Notes: generated by a model not told the origin, from the sequence alone. Shown: positions 43,222-54,005, numbered from the stretch's first letter. The stretch is 64,000 nt of DNA from Eonycteris spelaea (GCA_003508835.1 PUFA01000068.1:7192001-7256000), one strand, 5' to 3'. Made by a program: numbers and translations.

Positions 43222-43828
43222 GTGCCCTTCTAGAATAAGGCTTTTCTAGTTTATGACAACCAGCATTGTCACTGGCTACCCCAAACTTTCAAATAGAATT
43301 GTTCTTGAGAGTTGTGTATGTGTTCAATTTTATGCTCATGATTTTGCCATAAAATTGTTGAAACAATTCAGTATGTTTTGGACTGAAAGTAATAGGTATT
43401 CAAAGTAATGAAGGCTTAAACAAACAAGGTTTTATTTTTTTAATATAACAAGAAATTTGGATAGACTTCCTATCCAGGTGGGAGCAGGAGCTGCATTAAA
43501 GGCCCAGATTCCTTTAATTTTCTACTCCACTGTTCATATTAGCTGATTGTCTCATGTTCACAAGCTAGCTTCCCGAGCAACAGCATCATTTCTATGTTGA
43601 AGGCAAGAAGGCAAGAAAGGACACTTCCAGTTGTATCTATCACTGTTAACAGATAAATAGAAAATCTACAGAAACTCCCCAACCATCATCGCTTATGTGG
43701 CATGAACTAAATTTTGTCACATGGCCCACCTCAGTCGCAGGAATGTTGGTAAAGGATTAGTTTACTTTTCCCTTCTCTAGGCCCGTGAAGATATTTATTG
43801 AGTAGTAGTAGTTACTTTTGATAAATAG
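43218..43828. other. Unassigned DNA, possibly an old repeat at 43,390-43,760
   Basis: 43,390-43,760 has the feel of an old interspersed repeat ('ggacacttccagttgtatct', 'tcacatggcccacctcagtc'), but I cannot name a family. No frame supported. Confidence 0.4.
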
Positions 43829-43829
43829 T

Positions 43830-43995
43830 AATTAGTTCAGTTTAATAAACATTAAGAGAGGATATACTGTCAACCACTGTGATAGATGTTGAGAAATAAA
43901 ACCAAAACAAAAGACAAAATTTTTCTTCTTCTGCAGGAACTGAGCCACATGAGACAGAGAAATAAATAGTTAAAATAATTAAATAACTATTTGTA
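43830..43995 (-). mobile_element. L2 3' fragment, antisense
   Basis: 'gttcagtttaataaacatta', 'gtcaaccactgtgatagatg', 'ttgagaaataaaaccaaaac', 'cttctgcaggaactgagcca', 'gagacagagaaataaatag'. Confidence 0.65.
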
Positions 43996-44101
43996 GGGCT
44001 ACAATTTCATATTCTAGATGAACCACTTTCAAAGGTCATTTTGGTGTAACCAAAGTTATTCCACACTATCTGTTCTTACCATGGTGCTAGGTCCTTTCAT
44101 G

Positions 44102-44104
<3 letters not shown>

Positions 44105-44140
<36 letters not shown>
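44105..44140 (+). repeat. (GA)18 tract
   Basis: Thirty-six bases of perfect GA, joined directly to a GT tract. Purine-only strand. Confidence 0.97.
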
Positions 44141-44173
<33 letters not shown>

Positions 44174-44193
44174 CGTGCACACGTGCATGCATG
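44141..44193 (+). repeat. (GT)15 plus alternating purine-pyrimidine extension
   Basis: Thirty bases of GT (44,141-44,170) run into 'acgcgtgcacacgtgcatgc' and 'atg'. Every step from 44,141 to 44,193 alternates purine and pyrimidine: 53 bases without a break. Confidence 0.95.
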
Positions 44194-44417
44194 AGTATGG
44201 TGGTTCATTAACTATACTCCATGTCTTTGGAGATAGTTAAATTAGGTAAAAGAGTCATAGTAAGTCAATTGCCTAGAGCAGAACATTTCTCATATTGTCT
44301 TTAATGAACATATTAAGCTCCTATCTTAGAAATTTATCAGAAAATAGTTTTATTAACAGATCACAGTTAGACACACTGCCATAGTTTGAATCCTATATGT
44401 TCTCTTTACTGTAATTC

Positions 44418-44628
44418 GGAGTTTGGCAAACTTTGTCTGTAAAAGGCTAGATAATTTGATTTTCCAAGCCATGTGGTCTTTCTGGCAATTTCACAGTTCT
44501 GCCATTGTAGTGTAAAAGCTACCATAGACAATAGTAAATAAATGCTACTATGTTCCAGCAACTGTATTTCTTAAAACAAGCGGCAAGCTAAATTTGGCTC
44601 ATGGACCATAACATGCTGATCTCTGTTG
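44418..44628 (+). mobile_element. Non-autonomous hAT relic (eutherian 'ggcaaac' family)
   Basis: 'gagtttggcaaactttgtct', 'gtaaaaggctagataatttg', 'ccaagccatgtggtctttct', 'ctgccattgtagtgtaaaag', 'ctaccatagacaatagtaaa', 'aagctaaatttggctcatgg' follow the common eutherian hAT element that opens 'ggtcggcaaactttttctgt' and has inverted ends. I do not recall the exact family name with certainty. Right terminus decayed. Confidence 0.75.
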
Positions 44629-45685
44629 TAATGGTAATGACACTTTTTACATTCTTTTCATTGTGTAATAGTAGATGTAGTTATCAACTATAGTAACACA
44701 TGCAAAGATGTTTCAATATGTTAAAAGCTTTTGCCATTGTTGTTTAAGATAAATCTCTTTATCCTGGCTCTGTGAGTAGAAGGTAGCTATCAATAATAAT
44801 GCATATGTCAAGGAAATTTCTCTGTAAAGGGGCTTAAGCATACCTAACTTTTCAGTTGTTTAATAGGAAAACATAGCATATATGTTTCATGTCCAGATCA
44901 CTGATAGAAGATTTCCTTTAATTTTAGTTGTCTCATGTATCTCATATTTCATACAACACATAGATGATATATTCTAGCTTGCAGCGCTATATAGAAATAG
45001 CAGCTTTAAAAACTATAGAAACTCAGTATAGACCAAAGACAAAATAATAATATTCAGGGGCTCAAAAGCAAGAATCATCAAGCCTGCGGGTAAAAATTAA
45101 ATCGAGAGGAACAGAATTGATGAAGCAAGGTCCAGCAAAGGGCAATTTTTTTCCATGCATATGATTAGTTATATACCTGTCCTGGAAGGTCTCACCTGAG
45201 GGAATGATGAGCTACTACCTAAGAGGAGCTTACAGGCGGGGGCTCTGGAGCCAGCCTTGGAAGTGTGGCAAAAAGAGATGGGTTACGTGACCTCAAAAGT
45301 GACTTCCAAAGCTAATGTTCTGTGAAGTCTGCAGCTGTGGTTGGAATCCTGGGTCACCATTTCAGGACAAACCTGATGCCTCACAGCCAGTCATGCTCTG
45401 AGCAAACTCGGTCACCTCCATACCTCTGTAAGCTGCCTTTTGGTCCATTGAACTCCATCTGTGGCATTGTCACTATGGGAAATCCACACTGGGGCCAGAC
45501 TCTGGATAGCTAGCCTAAACGATTTGCCTATCTCTTATAGGTCAGGGAATGTTATCTAGCTTCCTGACCTTAATTAAAGGTACAGCCATGTCCCTCTGCT
45601 ATCCACATTAGACTGCAGTGTGTTCAGAAAAGACCTGAAAGAAAATATAAAATCACAAAACAACCCACTGTAAAGTACCAGTTAA
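44629..45685. other. Unassigned DNA, GC-richer at 45,090-45,640
   Basis: The first part is ordinary AT-rich DNA. 45,090-45,640 is clearly GC-richer ('gagcttacaggcgggggctc', 'gtctgcagctgtggttggaa', 'ctctgtaagctgccttttgg') and holds a 63-codon frame at 45,322-45,513 with no domain I recognise. It could be an unrecognised LTR or single-copy sequence. Confidence 0.4.
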
Positions 45686-45689
45686 TGAT

Positions 45690-45818
45690 CACAAAATCCC
45701 TGTGAGGAAGTCCTGGGATACTTAGGTTAAAGATAGGAGAACTGAGGCTCATGAGGATGTATAACTCATGAAGTCCTGCAGTGGTGAAGCCTGGACCCAA
45801 TTCAAGGCTTTTGATGCT
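45690..45818 (-). mobile_element. MIR SINE, antisense
   Basis: 'acaaaatccctgtgaggaag', 'aaagataggagaactgaggc', 'tcatgaggatgtataactca', 'gtgaagcctggacccaattc'. Confidence 0.7.
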
Positions 45819-46077
45819 AGCAAATATAGTGGGTTTTTTTTGTTGTTGTTGTTTGGTTGTTTTTTTATACTATTTCATTAGGATGGATTTCTCAATTCCA
45901 TGAAATAAAGTTTAAAGCTATATTTTTAATAACTGAATAAATAATTCAAAAATTGATAACTAGCTAAGAGACATAACAATATATTTCAATAATTTTTGGT
46001 ATTTTTTGATGATCCTTCATTTTTGTTAAAAGGGACTTCATTTTTCACATTTTAGATATAGTGATAAATATTTTTGA

Positions 46078-46215
46078 TACATTATATCATTCACTAGTCT
46101 TGGTCACAGTAGGTATTCTTGTCATGATTGGACAGAGAAGAAAACTGACATTTGAAGAAGCTGAGTAGGTTACCAAAGATCACAAAGCTGGTAAGAGGAA
46201 GAGCCATTCTTGACT
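46078..46215 (-). mobile_element. MIR SINE, antisense
   Basis: 'cacagtaggtattcttgtca', 'gacagagaagaaaactgaca', 'gtaggttaccaaagatcaca', 'aagctggtaagaggaagagc'. Confidence 0.75.
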
Positions 46216-46520
46216 TATTTAATGGACCTATATCATTGTTTTTTTCATATCTGCCTCAGAAATATCTCTGTAAATTTTGCAAGACCTTTCTATCTTCTAT
46301 ATGAAATATATTTCTGAATCCTCTTTGGACTGAGTTTAATGTGTGTAATTTCAATCAAACTGGGAAGAAAACAGTTATTTGCAAATATTGAAGCCATGGC
46401 TGGCTTCACTCTTTAAGACTGCCCCAATCCCTTCTTAACTGAGAGTTAGCAATGATAAGAAGCACCATATTACGGTATTGTGTTGTAGGAAACCTGCAAG
46501 CATGCAGTAAGACACACAGT
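46216..46520. other. Unassigned DNA
   Basis: No element recognised. Confidence 0.4.
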
Positions 46521-46521
46521 T

Positions 46522-46551
46522 TTATATATATATATATATGTATGCATGTAT

Positions 46552-46582
<31 letters not shown>

Positions 46583-46601
46583 TGTACACACACACACATA
46601 T
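46522..46601 (+). repeat. (TA)9 / (CA)n compound microsatellite
   Basis: (TA)9 at 46,522-46,539, a 'gtatgcatgta' linker, about 12 CA units, 'tatacatgta', then a second CA run. Chance frames of YIYI and HTHT type arise from it. Confidence 0.95.
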
Positions 46602-47058
46602 CCAATACAAGACCTATGGAGACAAAGGGCTCTCTCTCATTCTAATCTAATGTCATTAAGAAGGAAGTAACCCTATAAGCTTTGGTTACTTACTTTAATT
46701 ACGTCCTGAGGTCAGGAGCTCTGTAGGACCACAGCATCTGATCTATTGCATACATTAATCTGAAGGAGACAGATTGTTCTGCAGTGATAATAGAGGAGAT
46801 AAAGAGTATTGCGTAAATAAACCACCTACCTGTATCTAAACCTGTCTCTTGTCATCTAACCTTTGCCGTTCTTTTTTTCTTAATAAATGCCTCCCTAAGA
46901 GAAGTCAAATTCCAGAAAAATCTATAAAGTGCTTACCTTATATAAATAAAACCCAGGCAACATCATGGGCATGGGCATCATATTCCATGGGGATTATATG
47001 TACATAAAATGAATTGAGGGAATTTTATATATATAAAATAAAACAGAGGATGAGCTCT
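46602..47058. other. Unassigned DNA
   Basis: About 455 bp, no element named. Confidence 0.4.
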
Positions 47059-47059
47059 A

Positions 47060-47290
47060 AGAACCAGGCTTATTTAAATTTGAATCTCAATCCAGCCATT
47101 GTTTCCTTTTATGATTGTGAAAATCATTCTTTCTTTGTACCCTTAGGAAATTTCTTTTATTTGGGAGTAGTATATTTGATCTTACTGGAAGACTTCCCTA
47201 AATAAATGCATGTAAAACACCGCCTAGTGCAGTACCTAGAATACAAATGGATTCTGATAAGTGGGAGATATTGTTATACCTAACAATAGA
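47060..47290 (+). mobile_element. MIR SINE
   Basis: 'accaggcttatttaaatttg', 'aatctcaatccagccattgt', 'aaatgcatgtaaaacaccgc', 'ctagtgcagtacctagaata', 'gtgggagatattgttat'. The centre is eroded. A 63-codon frame overlaps it by chance. Confidence 0.7.
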
Positions 47291-47439
47291 TGGGCTTTCT
47301 CATATAATGCCAAAGGAAGGGAATATTTACTTTTGCAAAGTGGTTTTCAATGTATTTCAGGAACCTAAAAGGCATTAATTTTGTCTCAATGATTAAGTTT
47401 CTGGGAGTCTTAACTTACAGAAATCACATACTATCACTT

Positions 47440-47942
47440 TCTGGCCTAAAATACCTTAATATTTCTGCATTACCCTGAGAGAGAAGGTCAATATTAAAAA
47501 AAAAAAAAAATTAGCTTGCCCTTACGATCCTGCACTTGTTAATTTCTTAGCACCATCACTCTCCTGTCTCACCTTAATTCTAGGTAGCAGACATAATAAA
47601 TATTTTTCAGATCCCCAAGGGAGCCATGCACAAACTATTTTAATGTCCAAACTAGCCCCCTTTTCCATGTTTATCTAGTTTTTTCTTTCATTATCAGGTA
47701 TTCCAGGAGCCTTATTCTCAACTTCACCTCTGAGTTAGTTGTCACTCTGCACTCCTGAACAATCTTCTACATTTCTATTTTGACACTTATAGTAGAGGCT
47801 CTTCAGTGGTTGATAGCCACCACAGAATGTAAGCTTTATCTGAATATTAACATGGCTTTTTGCTTCTCATTGTACCTCTAGTGCTTAACATATCCCTGTT
47901 TATAATAGATGTTCTGTATTTACTTATTGAAGGGATACAGGA
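47440..47942 (+). mobile_element. L2 LINE 3' region
   Basis: 'cagatccccaagggagccat', 'gtattccaggagccttattc', 'tctattttgacacttatagt', 'acagaatgtaagctttatct', 'tctcattgtacctctagtgc', 'ttaacatatccctgtttata', 'tacttattgaaggga'. An A15 run interrupts at 47,496-47,510. Confidence 0.72.
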
Positions 47943-48029
47943 AATAAACTCAGAACAAAAGGGAAGCAGCTCTGGACACTGAGACACTCATCACTGTATT
48001 AATTAAAAAGAATAAAAAATGAGAACATG

Positions 48030-48412
48030 CCAATAAATTTTCCTAATAGAAAATGGTTAAATAAACAGAGATTTCCCATAGATGGAATATAAACCCAGTG
48101 TATTTTATATATATAAAAACAGAGCTTATAATAGCAAATGAAAATATTATTAAGTAAAAAAGAAAGATCAAGTTATGCATTCAATGATCTCAATTATAAA
48201 AAAAATGTGTACATAAAATAAATAGACTGGGAGAAATATTCTGAAATATTAATGGATTTTTCCTATGTGAATCAAGATTTTGAAACCCTTTTTGATTTTT
48301 CTTTATGTCTTTCTATATTTTCCAAATGTTCTAAATGAGTATGCACTTGTGAGTTTTGTTGTTTTTATAGTATGTATTAACATTTTATTTAAAATAATAA
48401 AGGATATTCAAC
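48030..48412 (+). mobile_element. Old L1 (L1M4/ME-like) 3' end
   Basis: 'agaaaatggttaaataaaca', 'gatttcccatagatggaata', 'attattaagtaaaaaagaaa', 'gatcaagttatgcattcaat', 'ttgatttttctttatgtctt', 'tctatattttccaaatgttc' match a sense L1M 3' UTR with its late 'tttccaaattttct'-type block. Confidence 0.68.
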
Positions 48413-48843
48413 ACCTGGCAATAAGAAAGTGTCCTGGGGCTGATGAGTGAGAAACTTAAATTGTGAGCTGGCAGCAAAGACTGGTCAGCAGTAGCATTAG
48501 TTAGTGTTTTATTTATAAAGCTGCAATTTCCCCAAGCAAGACGGGTTCATCCACTTGCTGATTTATACCCCGTGTCAAGGGAAGCCAAAGAACGATAATT
48601 CTCTGATGCTAAGCCTTCCTTTGAAATGATGTTTAGTCACTTCACTCCCAAAATGCTTGATCAATTATATAGTACCTGTTGACACCCTAGGACACATCGA
48701 AAATAAATGTCTTTCATGCAAAAAAACTCCAGAAATCCAGTGATAGATGCACTTATTTTTACAGGTTCAAAAACACGCTTACCTGCACAGCAGCCTTCAC
48801 TCTTTGGCTTTGAGTCAAAGTGCTTCTTAGGTGAATCATGGAG
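48413..48843. other. Unassigned DNA
   Basis: 'ttatttataaagctgcaatt' and 'ccaagcaagacgggttcatc' (48,505-48,560) belong to no repeat I know; possibly single-copy. Confidence 0.4.
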
Positions 48844-48844
48844 C

Positions 48845-48990
48845 TGGAAGGCCTTGAATGCAATCTTACATGCTGTCTAAACCATTGGATCATGGGAAAG
48901 ACACATATCCTTGCTCAGCCTCAGATTTTTCATTTATAAAATGAAAATAAGTTAATAATTATACTATGTAACAGCTTATTTGTCCCAGAT
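48845..48990 (+). mobile_element. MIR SINE
   Basis: 'gtctaaaccattggatcatg', 'ggaaagacacatatccttgc', 'tcagcctcagatttttcatt', 'tataaaatgaaaataagtta'. Confidence 0.68.
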
Positions 48991-49059
48991 GTGATTCTGG
49001 TCATTATAACACTTTTTTAAATTGTTAGTTATTACTCAAATAATTCACTCTCTTGGAGA

Positions 49060-49200
49060 GACTCTTTCTCTTTTTTATATCTGGCTCTAATTTTAACTTA
49101 AGAGCAAAACACCAGTGTTCTACTGCTTTGTCTCTGCAGTGCCTAACCCAATGTATCACGCATGGATAATGTTCAAATGATGTTTATTGAATTGACTCGA
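49060..49200 (+). mobile_element. L2 LINE 3' end
   Basis: 'gctttgtctctgcagtgcct', 'aacccaatgtatcacgcatg', 'gataatgttcaaatgatgtt', 'tattgaattgac'. Confidence 0.6.
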
Positions 49201-49214
49201 CTCTGCTGTCAACC

Positions 49215-49545
49215 AATCAACAGCACAATTACCAAATGATTATTTAATTCTAATAAACCAGTCATGTACTAATTCTGAGCTGAGTAAGAATAGGTCCTGC
49301 TCTCACAGCCTATAGGCCATCAAGGAAATTGATACTGAACAACTAAATACAAATGTGGTGTGTGCTGCATGCAGAATCACAGGAACATTTACTTTAGACT
49401 TTGTTGGAGGGAGTCAGGCAATGCTTTCCTATGGTGATGATTTTTAAATCAAGTCCTTAAAGATGAAAAGAAATTAATTGGTGGAAGGTTTAGGTGTGGG
49501 AATAGCTTTCAGTGCAGATGGAATGGCATGTTAGCTCTTTTATGA
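49215..49545 (-). mobile_element. L2 LINE fragment, antisense
   Basis: 'ctgctctcacagcctatagg', 'actttgttggagggagtcag', 'gcaatgctttcctatggtga', 'aatcaagtccttaaagatga', 'gtgtgggaatagctttcagt' follow the reversed L2 3' region (consensus 'tcagggaaggcctccctgag ... gacctgaa ... gaagagcattccaggc'). Confidence 0.65.
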
Positions 49546-49569
49546 AGCTTCTATCATTAGTGTTCCAGA

Positions 49570-49692
49570 AGTCAAGTAGACCTTGAATTTCTTGACAACA
49601 GAGATTGCATTCTCTTTTTTTGTGTTTGTAACGTGGTAGACAGCTGGGACACCATAGTAGAAGTTGTAAAACTATTTATTGAATGCATCAGT
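49570..49692 (+). mobile_element. L2 LINE 3' end
   Basis: 'ttgaatttcttgacaacaga', 'gattgcattctctttttttg', 'gtagacagctgggacaccat', 'agtagaagttgtaaaactat', 'ttattgaatgcatc'. Confidence 0.62.
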
Positions 49693-50512
49693 GGTCTTGG
49701 CTATATACTAGAATGCCCTCCCAGTCCTAAAATGCATAATTAAAAAGACAGATATCCAGATCCAGGTATTCAGCAACAGCAATCTCGAACTCTCTTCCTG
49801 CTAAAATACTGAATGAAACATCAAATATGTGATTCTAATAAAGCCAACAGGCATAACTTACCACTACTGTGTATTGTCCTGTGCTTGTTTTAATTTGTTA
49901 CTAGGAAAAAAAACTCAGAGCATGTTCCCATAGTCACCCCCAAAATTTTCTCACCTGAGAAATATTTTCATGTTATGTTTTTGACTTTTATCAAAGATTA
50001 TTATAATAATCAGCCTGATTTGAAGATATAAGCAACTTTTTTGAAACCAGTCTGACTACAGGGCTCATATTGCTGTTTAATGTTTTTGTTGGTGGTGGTG
50101 GTTTGTTTTTGTGTACAAGGTGCCCAAGAACAACTTATTTTGCAGCTAAAATATGAACTGCCACTTGCCTAAAATAGTTTCTCAACCTGTTTTTTCATTA
50201 GCAGTCTCTCCCAGGAGTCTTTTTATACATTGTTTTTTTTCTAATAACCCCTACCACCACCATGACATTTTAATATCACAGAAATACTTTGTATTTGTTT
50301 ATGTACTTGGAGCCTGTTAGAAGGCCACAAATTATTATTATATGTAACTTTTTTTTTTTTTTTTTTTTTTGCCCTTCCTAAACCAGTCTCCTTGGGGAAA
50401 CATCACTGACATTGAGAACGCATACTAATACCAGAAACCACACTATTTCTGTTGGACCCTATTCTTTACTCAAGTTTGGGCTTTCTTTCATGAAACAATA
50501 GGATGATGCTTA
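49693..50512. other. Unassigned DNA with T22
   Basis: Contains a (GGT)4 patch near 50,091-50,102 and a 22-base T run at 50,349-50,370. No element recognised. Confidence 0.45.
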
Positions 50513-50514
50513 AA

Positions 50515-50735
50515 ATAACTGCATTTAGATTTAGATAAACCTGAAATCAAACTCTGGTTCTGAGCCATTTTTACTTTGAGCAAATTATTTAACATCTCTG
50601 AATTATCCCAGTTTCCTCATTTGACAAATTGGGATAATGATATCTGACAGAAAGGGCCATTGTGAGCATTAGATAAGATAATGCATGTAAAGTGTTCTAT
50701 GTAGTAAGTTCTCCCCAAAACATTAGCGGTTTATC
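50515..50735 (+). mobile_element. MIR SINE, near full length
   Basis: 'aaactctggttctgagccat', 'tgagcaaattatttaacatc', 'agtttcctcatttgacaaat', 'tgggataatgatatctgaca', 'gagcattagataagataatg', 'catgtaaagtgttctatgta'. One of the best MIR copies here. Confidence 0.87.
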
Positions 50736-50934
50736 ATTGTCATTGGGTAACATTCTATGTGGAGAAATAAGTGAACATGGAGAAAGTTAGGAGTGAGTTT
50801 TGGTATGACCCATTGTAGTAAGGAGGCTGGCTCATGATGGAGAGCAGTGAAAAGAGAAAAAAAAAAAAAACCTTCAAATCTCAGATTATAGGAGGCTTTA
50901 AAAGGCAGAACTTGGTGTGGAAGGACATCTACTA

Positions 50935-51090
50935 TTCTACCATACTAGCTCTACAATTCCTAATAGTGCAATCTGAGAAACTTACCTAATTTCTGAATTT
51001 TAACTTTCTCATTATTAAATAGAGGAACAAGTGCCAACTATATAAAGCAGTTGTGAAGAATCAATGAATAATTTCATATACAAAGTAATA
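50935..51090 (+). mobile_element. MIR SINE
   Basis: 'ctagctctacaattcctaat', 'aatctgagaaacttacctaa', 'ttctgaattttaactttctc', 'agttgtgaagaatcaatgaa'. Confidence 0.72.
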
Positions 51091-51438
51091 TATGTGTGTA
51101 GCAGATGGCAGTTCACTTTGGCAAGATTTAAGCCGTTGAGTCATAAATAGGTTTAAGCTTTGACAAAAATAATCCTAGTGAGACATGTGGTATAGTTTAT
51201 AGTCTCAGATTCATCGGTGCCTAGGATTATAAAAAGGTAATCATTGGAGATCCCTAAGCTACTATCATTATTTTAAAAAGACTAGCAGAAATTGGGCTTA
51301 TCTCTAAAAAATCTGGAAATGTTTAGCATTATAAAATTTCATTGTCACATCTATGCCAGAAGTACAGGTTAGTAGTTCTTTCTAGTTTTTCAGTCACTTA
51401 AGTCTATGAAATGAACTATTTTAGGGTAAACCTAGACA
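51091..51438. other. Unassigned DNA
   Basis: No element recognised. Confidence 0.4.
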
Positions 51439-51439
51439 A

Positions 51440-51628
51440 TGGAGCCAGAAGATTGGAGTATGTCTGTATCTAAGTCTGTTTCCATGAGAAAATAACCTCA
51501 CCATTTTGAATCTTACTTTTCTCATCCATAAAATGGGGATAATAATATCTACTATGAAAGATTATTGTAGAATATACTGAGATAATATACACAAGGTCCT
51601 CAGCAAAATGATTGACATGAAAATTTTT
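51440..51628 (+). mobile_element. MIR SINE
   Basis: 'gagccagaagattggagtat', 'cttacttttctcatccataa', 'aatggggataataatatcta', 'gatataatatacacaaggtc'-like wording and 'ctcagcaaaatgattgacat'. Contains the usual MIR core in sense. The 114-codon antisense frame (51,470-51,814) is mostly MIR and is chance. Confidence 0.82.
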
Positions 51629-51960
51629 TCTAAATATCATTCCTCCCATCCAGGGATAAATGCGAGTTTGATGTAACATTTCAAAATACAAGGTCTTATG
51701 ACAAGGAGAACCAAGATAAAGGATTCTTTGTGCTGAAAAGCAAAAACTGATTGTTGTTAAACATAGAGTCAGGAGATTGTGGTAGTAATATAGGAGAGAG
51801 AAGATTTGTAACAAGTACCATATAGGTAGCTGTCTGGAGAGTAAGGGAAACTCATTTACTAGAAGGATTTAGTTTGAAGTAATGTCAGATGTTGTTAGTA
51901 TCATCTTACTTAGACCATGCTGGGACTGAGGTAGAAGTTCTGACCCCAAAACTTCTACCT
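51629..51960. other. Unassigned DNA
   Basis: No element recognised. Confidence 0.4.
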
Positions 51961-51964
51961 ACCA

Positions 51965-52110
51965 GGAAACCAGTTTCCCCCATGTTCTTTAAGAACAAGA
52001 AATATATCTCATGTAAGCCTTCATCTTACAAAATACCTCCCAAGAAAGCCATACTGATACATATATATGCATATAGACATTGTTCAATTAATCTTTGTTG
52101 AGTAAATGAC
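51965..52110 (+). mobile_element. Probable L2 LINE 3' end
   Basis: 'aagaacaagaaatatatctc', 'gtaagccttcatcttacaaa', 'agacattgttcaattaatct', 'ttgttgagtaaatgac'. The tail is clear, the upstream part weak. Confidence 0.55.
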
Positions 52111-52339
52111 TGGCCAGGGGATAAATGAGGGCATGGATGAATGGGAGAATGGATGATTAACTGACTGGCTGAACATATGGCAGTGAATAGCTGATTACTT
52201 CATGTAGAATAAGTGGGTATGCACGAAATATATTTCAAGAGAAGTAAAATGTGTGGTTCTAATTATTGAGTAACATCAAATGAATTGGACAACTAGAGCA
52301 ACTCTAGAAACACCTAGCCATTGGAAGAATCTGGCACAG

Positions 52340-52525
52340 ATGGTAGAATCATTGACCATACATGATTAATCGTGAAAGGGTCCTCAGAAATGCATCCAGC
52401 CCTCTAGATTTACAGATGAAGATAAAAAAGGGACAGTGACTTGGGGAGAACTGCTCAGCTAATATGTGACAACTATAATTTGAACCTAGTTCTTATAACA
52501 ACTGCTTGTCTAGTGCACTTTTTGG
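52340..52525 (-). mobile_element. MIR-like SINE, antisense
   Basis: 'ctagatttacagatgaagat', 'gggacagtgacttggggaga', 'ctgctcagctaatatgtgac', 'tttgaacctagttcttataa' match the antisense MIR core ('ttacagatgaggaaactgag ... cttgcccaaggtcac ... gaacccaggtct'). Confidence 0.6.
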
Positions 52526-52943
52526 CAGTATTATCCTATAAAGTAATTGGAAACCATAAGATACTTATTTCTTTCTCTTGCAGCATCCTGAAGAGACAAA
52601 GTATTTATTATCTAAGAAAGGAGCAGGGTGGGTTATTTTTAAAGAGGGGGCTTATTGTGATGGGTGTTCCATACTCTCAGGCAAGATTCAGACCTATAAG
52701 CTAAAGGAGGTTAAAGAAATAGTCTTGCTGTTTTTATTTATAAAGTCATACTTCTGCCAAACAAGACTAGAAGATATACTTATCACATATAAATCTTTTC
52801 CTGTTAAATGGAAGAACTAGAATAGGATTTATAAGCATTCTTTAGGGATCAGAGTTAGTCACACTTTCTGAAAATATGAGATTGATTATAAAACATACAC
52901 AAAATTTTTGAAATATCTAAAATTTATGTGTGTTGCACAAAAA
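52526..52943. other. Unassigned DNA
   Basis: Two overlapping frames (80-87 codons) have no recognisable domain. No repeat family named. Confidence 0.4.
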
Positions 52944-52989
52944 ATATATATGCACATATATACATATATATACACACACATACATATAT

Positions 52990-53034
<45 letters not shown>

Positions 53035-53045
53035 ACACACACACA
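52944..53045. repeat. TA/TACA/CA microsatellite with long palindrome
   Basis: Alternating TA, CA and GTAT units. Arms 52,971-53,000 and 53,006-53,035 pair at 28 of 30 positions around a 5-base loop, the outer stems being 'taca'/'tgta' type and the inner stems (TA)n. Confidence 0.95.
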
Positions 53046-53818
53046 GAGGGACAGGTTTACATATCATGCAATAAATCTAAAATAAAATAATTTAGCTTTG
53101 CCAACCTTACTTTGCCCTTGAGATAAAACTGATTTGTTACAAATCACAACTCTTAAGTTCCACCATCATAGTAAAGTTTGCAAACACCAACCCTTAAATT
53201 TGACTTAGAGCTCTAGTTAAAAATTCTCTTGTGATTTTGGTTCTTTCTCAGTATAAATTGGGCCATGAAGTTTCAACTTTTAAGTGATGGCAGTTGTTGT
53301 AAGGACTATGTTCACCATGATCATTATTAGGGAATCATTAAGAATCAAAAGTTTTCGTTTTTTAGTAATTACATTCCCAAACACTATTCACATGAAAAAA
53401 TATGTTAAAGCACTTTATGAAATAAAAAGGGGACATCAAATTGTAATATGGCATTTAGTAGCAGCTGAGCTACCTCACCTTTTATAATTAGATATCTCTT
53501 TAGAGACACTGATTAGTTTAAATAGGCACAAATGGAGACAAATGGAGTTTTGTCCCACACCTTCTCCATGGTCAAGTACCCTTAAACAGGGATGCTCCCA
53601 ACTCACCGATTCTTGAAGATAGGGCCCTGACTTACTAGATGGTAATATTTCATGATCATCTCTCACATCAGCATTACAGAGGTATCAGAGTATAGCAGCA
53701 TTGTTCCACTATCCACTATCCAACAACATTGTTCCACTGTTCAGGGGTATTTCTTTCTTTCTTCACTTAAACAAGAGAACTCTTAATAGGTATGGTTTCT
53801 CAGTTAACAGTCGTGATC
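53046..53818. other. Unassigned DNA
   Basis: Includes a short 28-bp-spaced duplication of 'cattgttccact' at 53,699 and 53,727. No element or gene recognised. Confidence 0.4.
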
Positions 53819-53819
53819 A

Positions 53820-54005
53820 TGGCTACTGTTTCACAAGCGTCTATTATGAGTCAGGCAATATGCTAGGTATTTTCACACAGTGTGTCTTTTGATCCTCCTA
53901 ACAATGGCATAGATTAAGTTGCAGACAAAAACACTGAAGGTCTGAAAATGTGCATGTCTTACCCAAGATCACATAACCAATCTCCTGTAAAAGGAATATG
54001 TTTTA
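53820..54005 (-). mobile_element. MIR SINE, antisense
   Basis: 'gcgtctattatgagtcaggc', 'aatatgctaggtattttcac', 'cttttgatcctcctaacaat', 'acaaaaacactgaaggtctg', 'cttacccaagatcacataac'. Confidence 0.77.

Noticed and set aside
42938..43249. 103-codon + strand frame with HTHTH and IYIYI runs
   Set aside because: Built from the CA and AT microsatellites and unassigned DNA between them.
44629..45090. Possible mitochondrial insert or processed gene copy
   Set aside because: No recognisable mitochondrial or coding sequence in any frame.
51470..51814. 114-codon - strand frame
   Set aside because: Much of it is the antisense of a MIR SINE.
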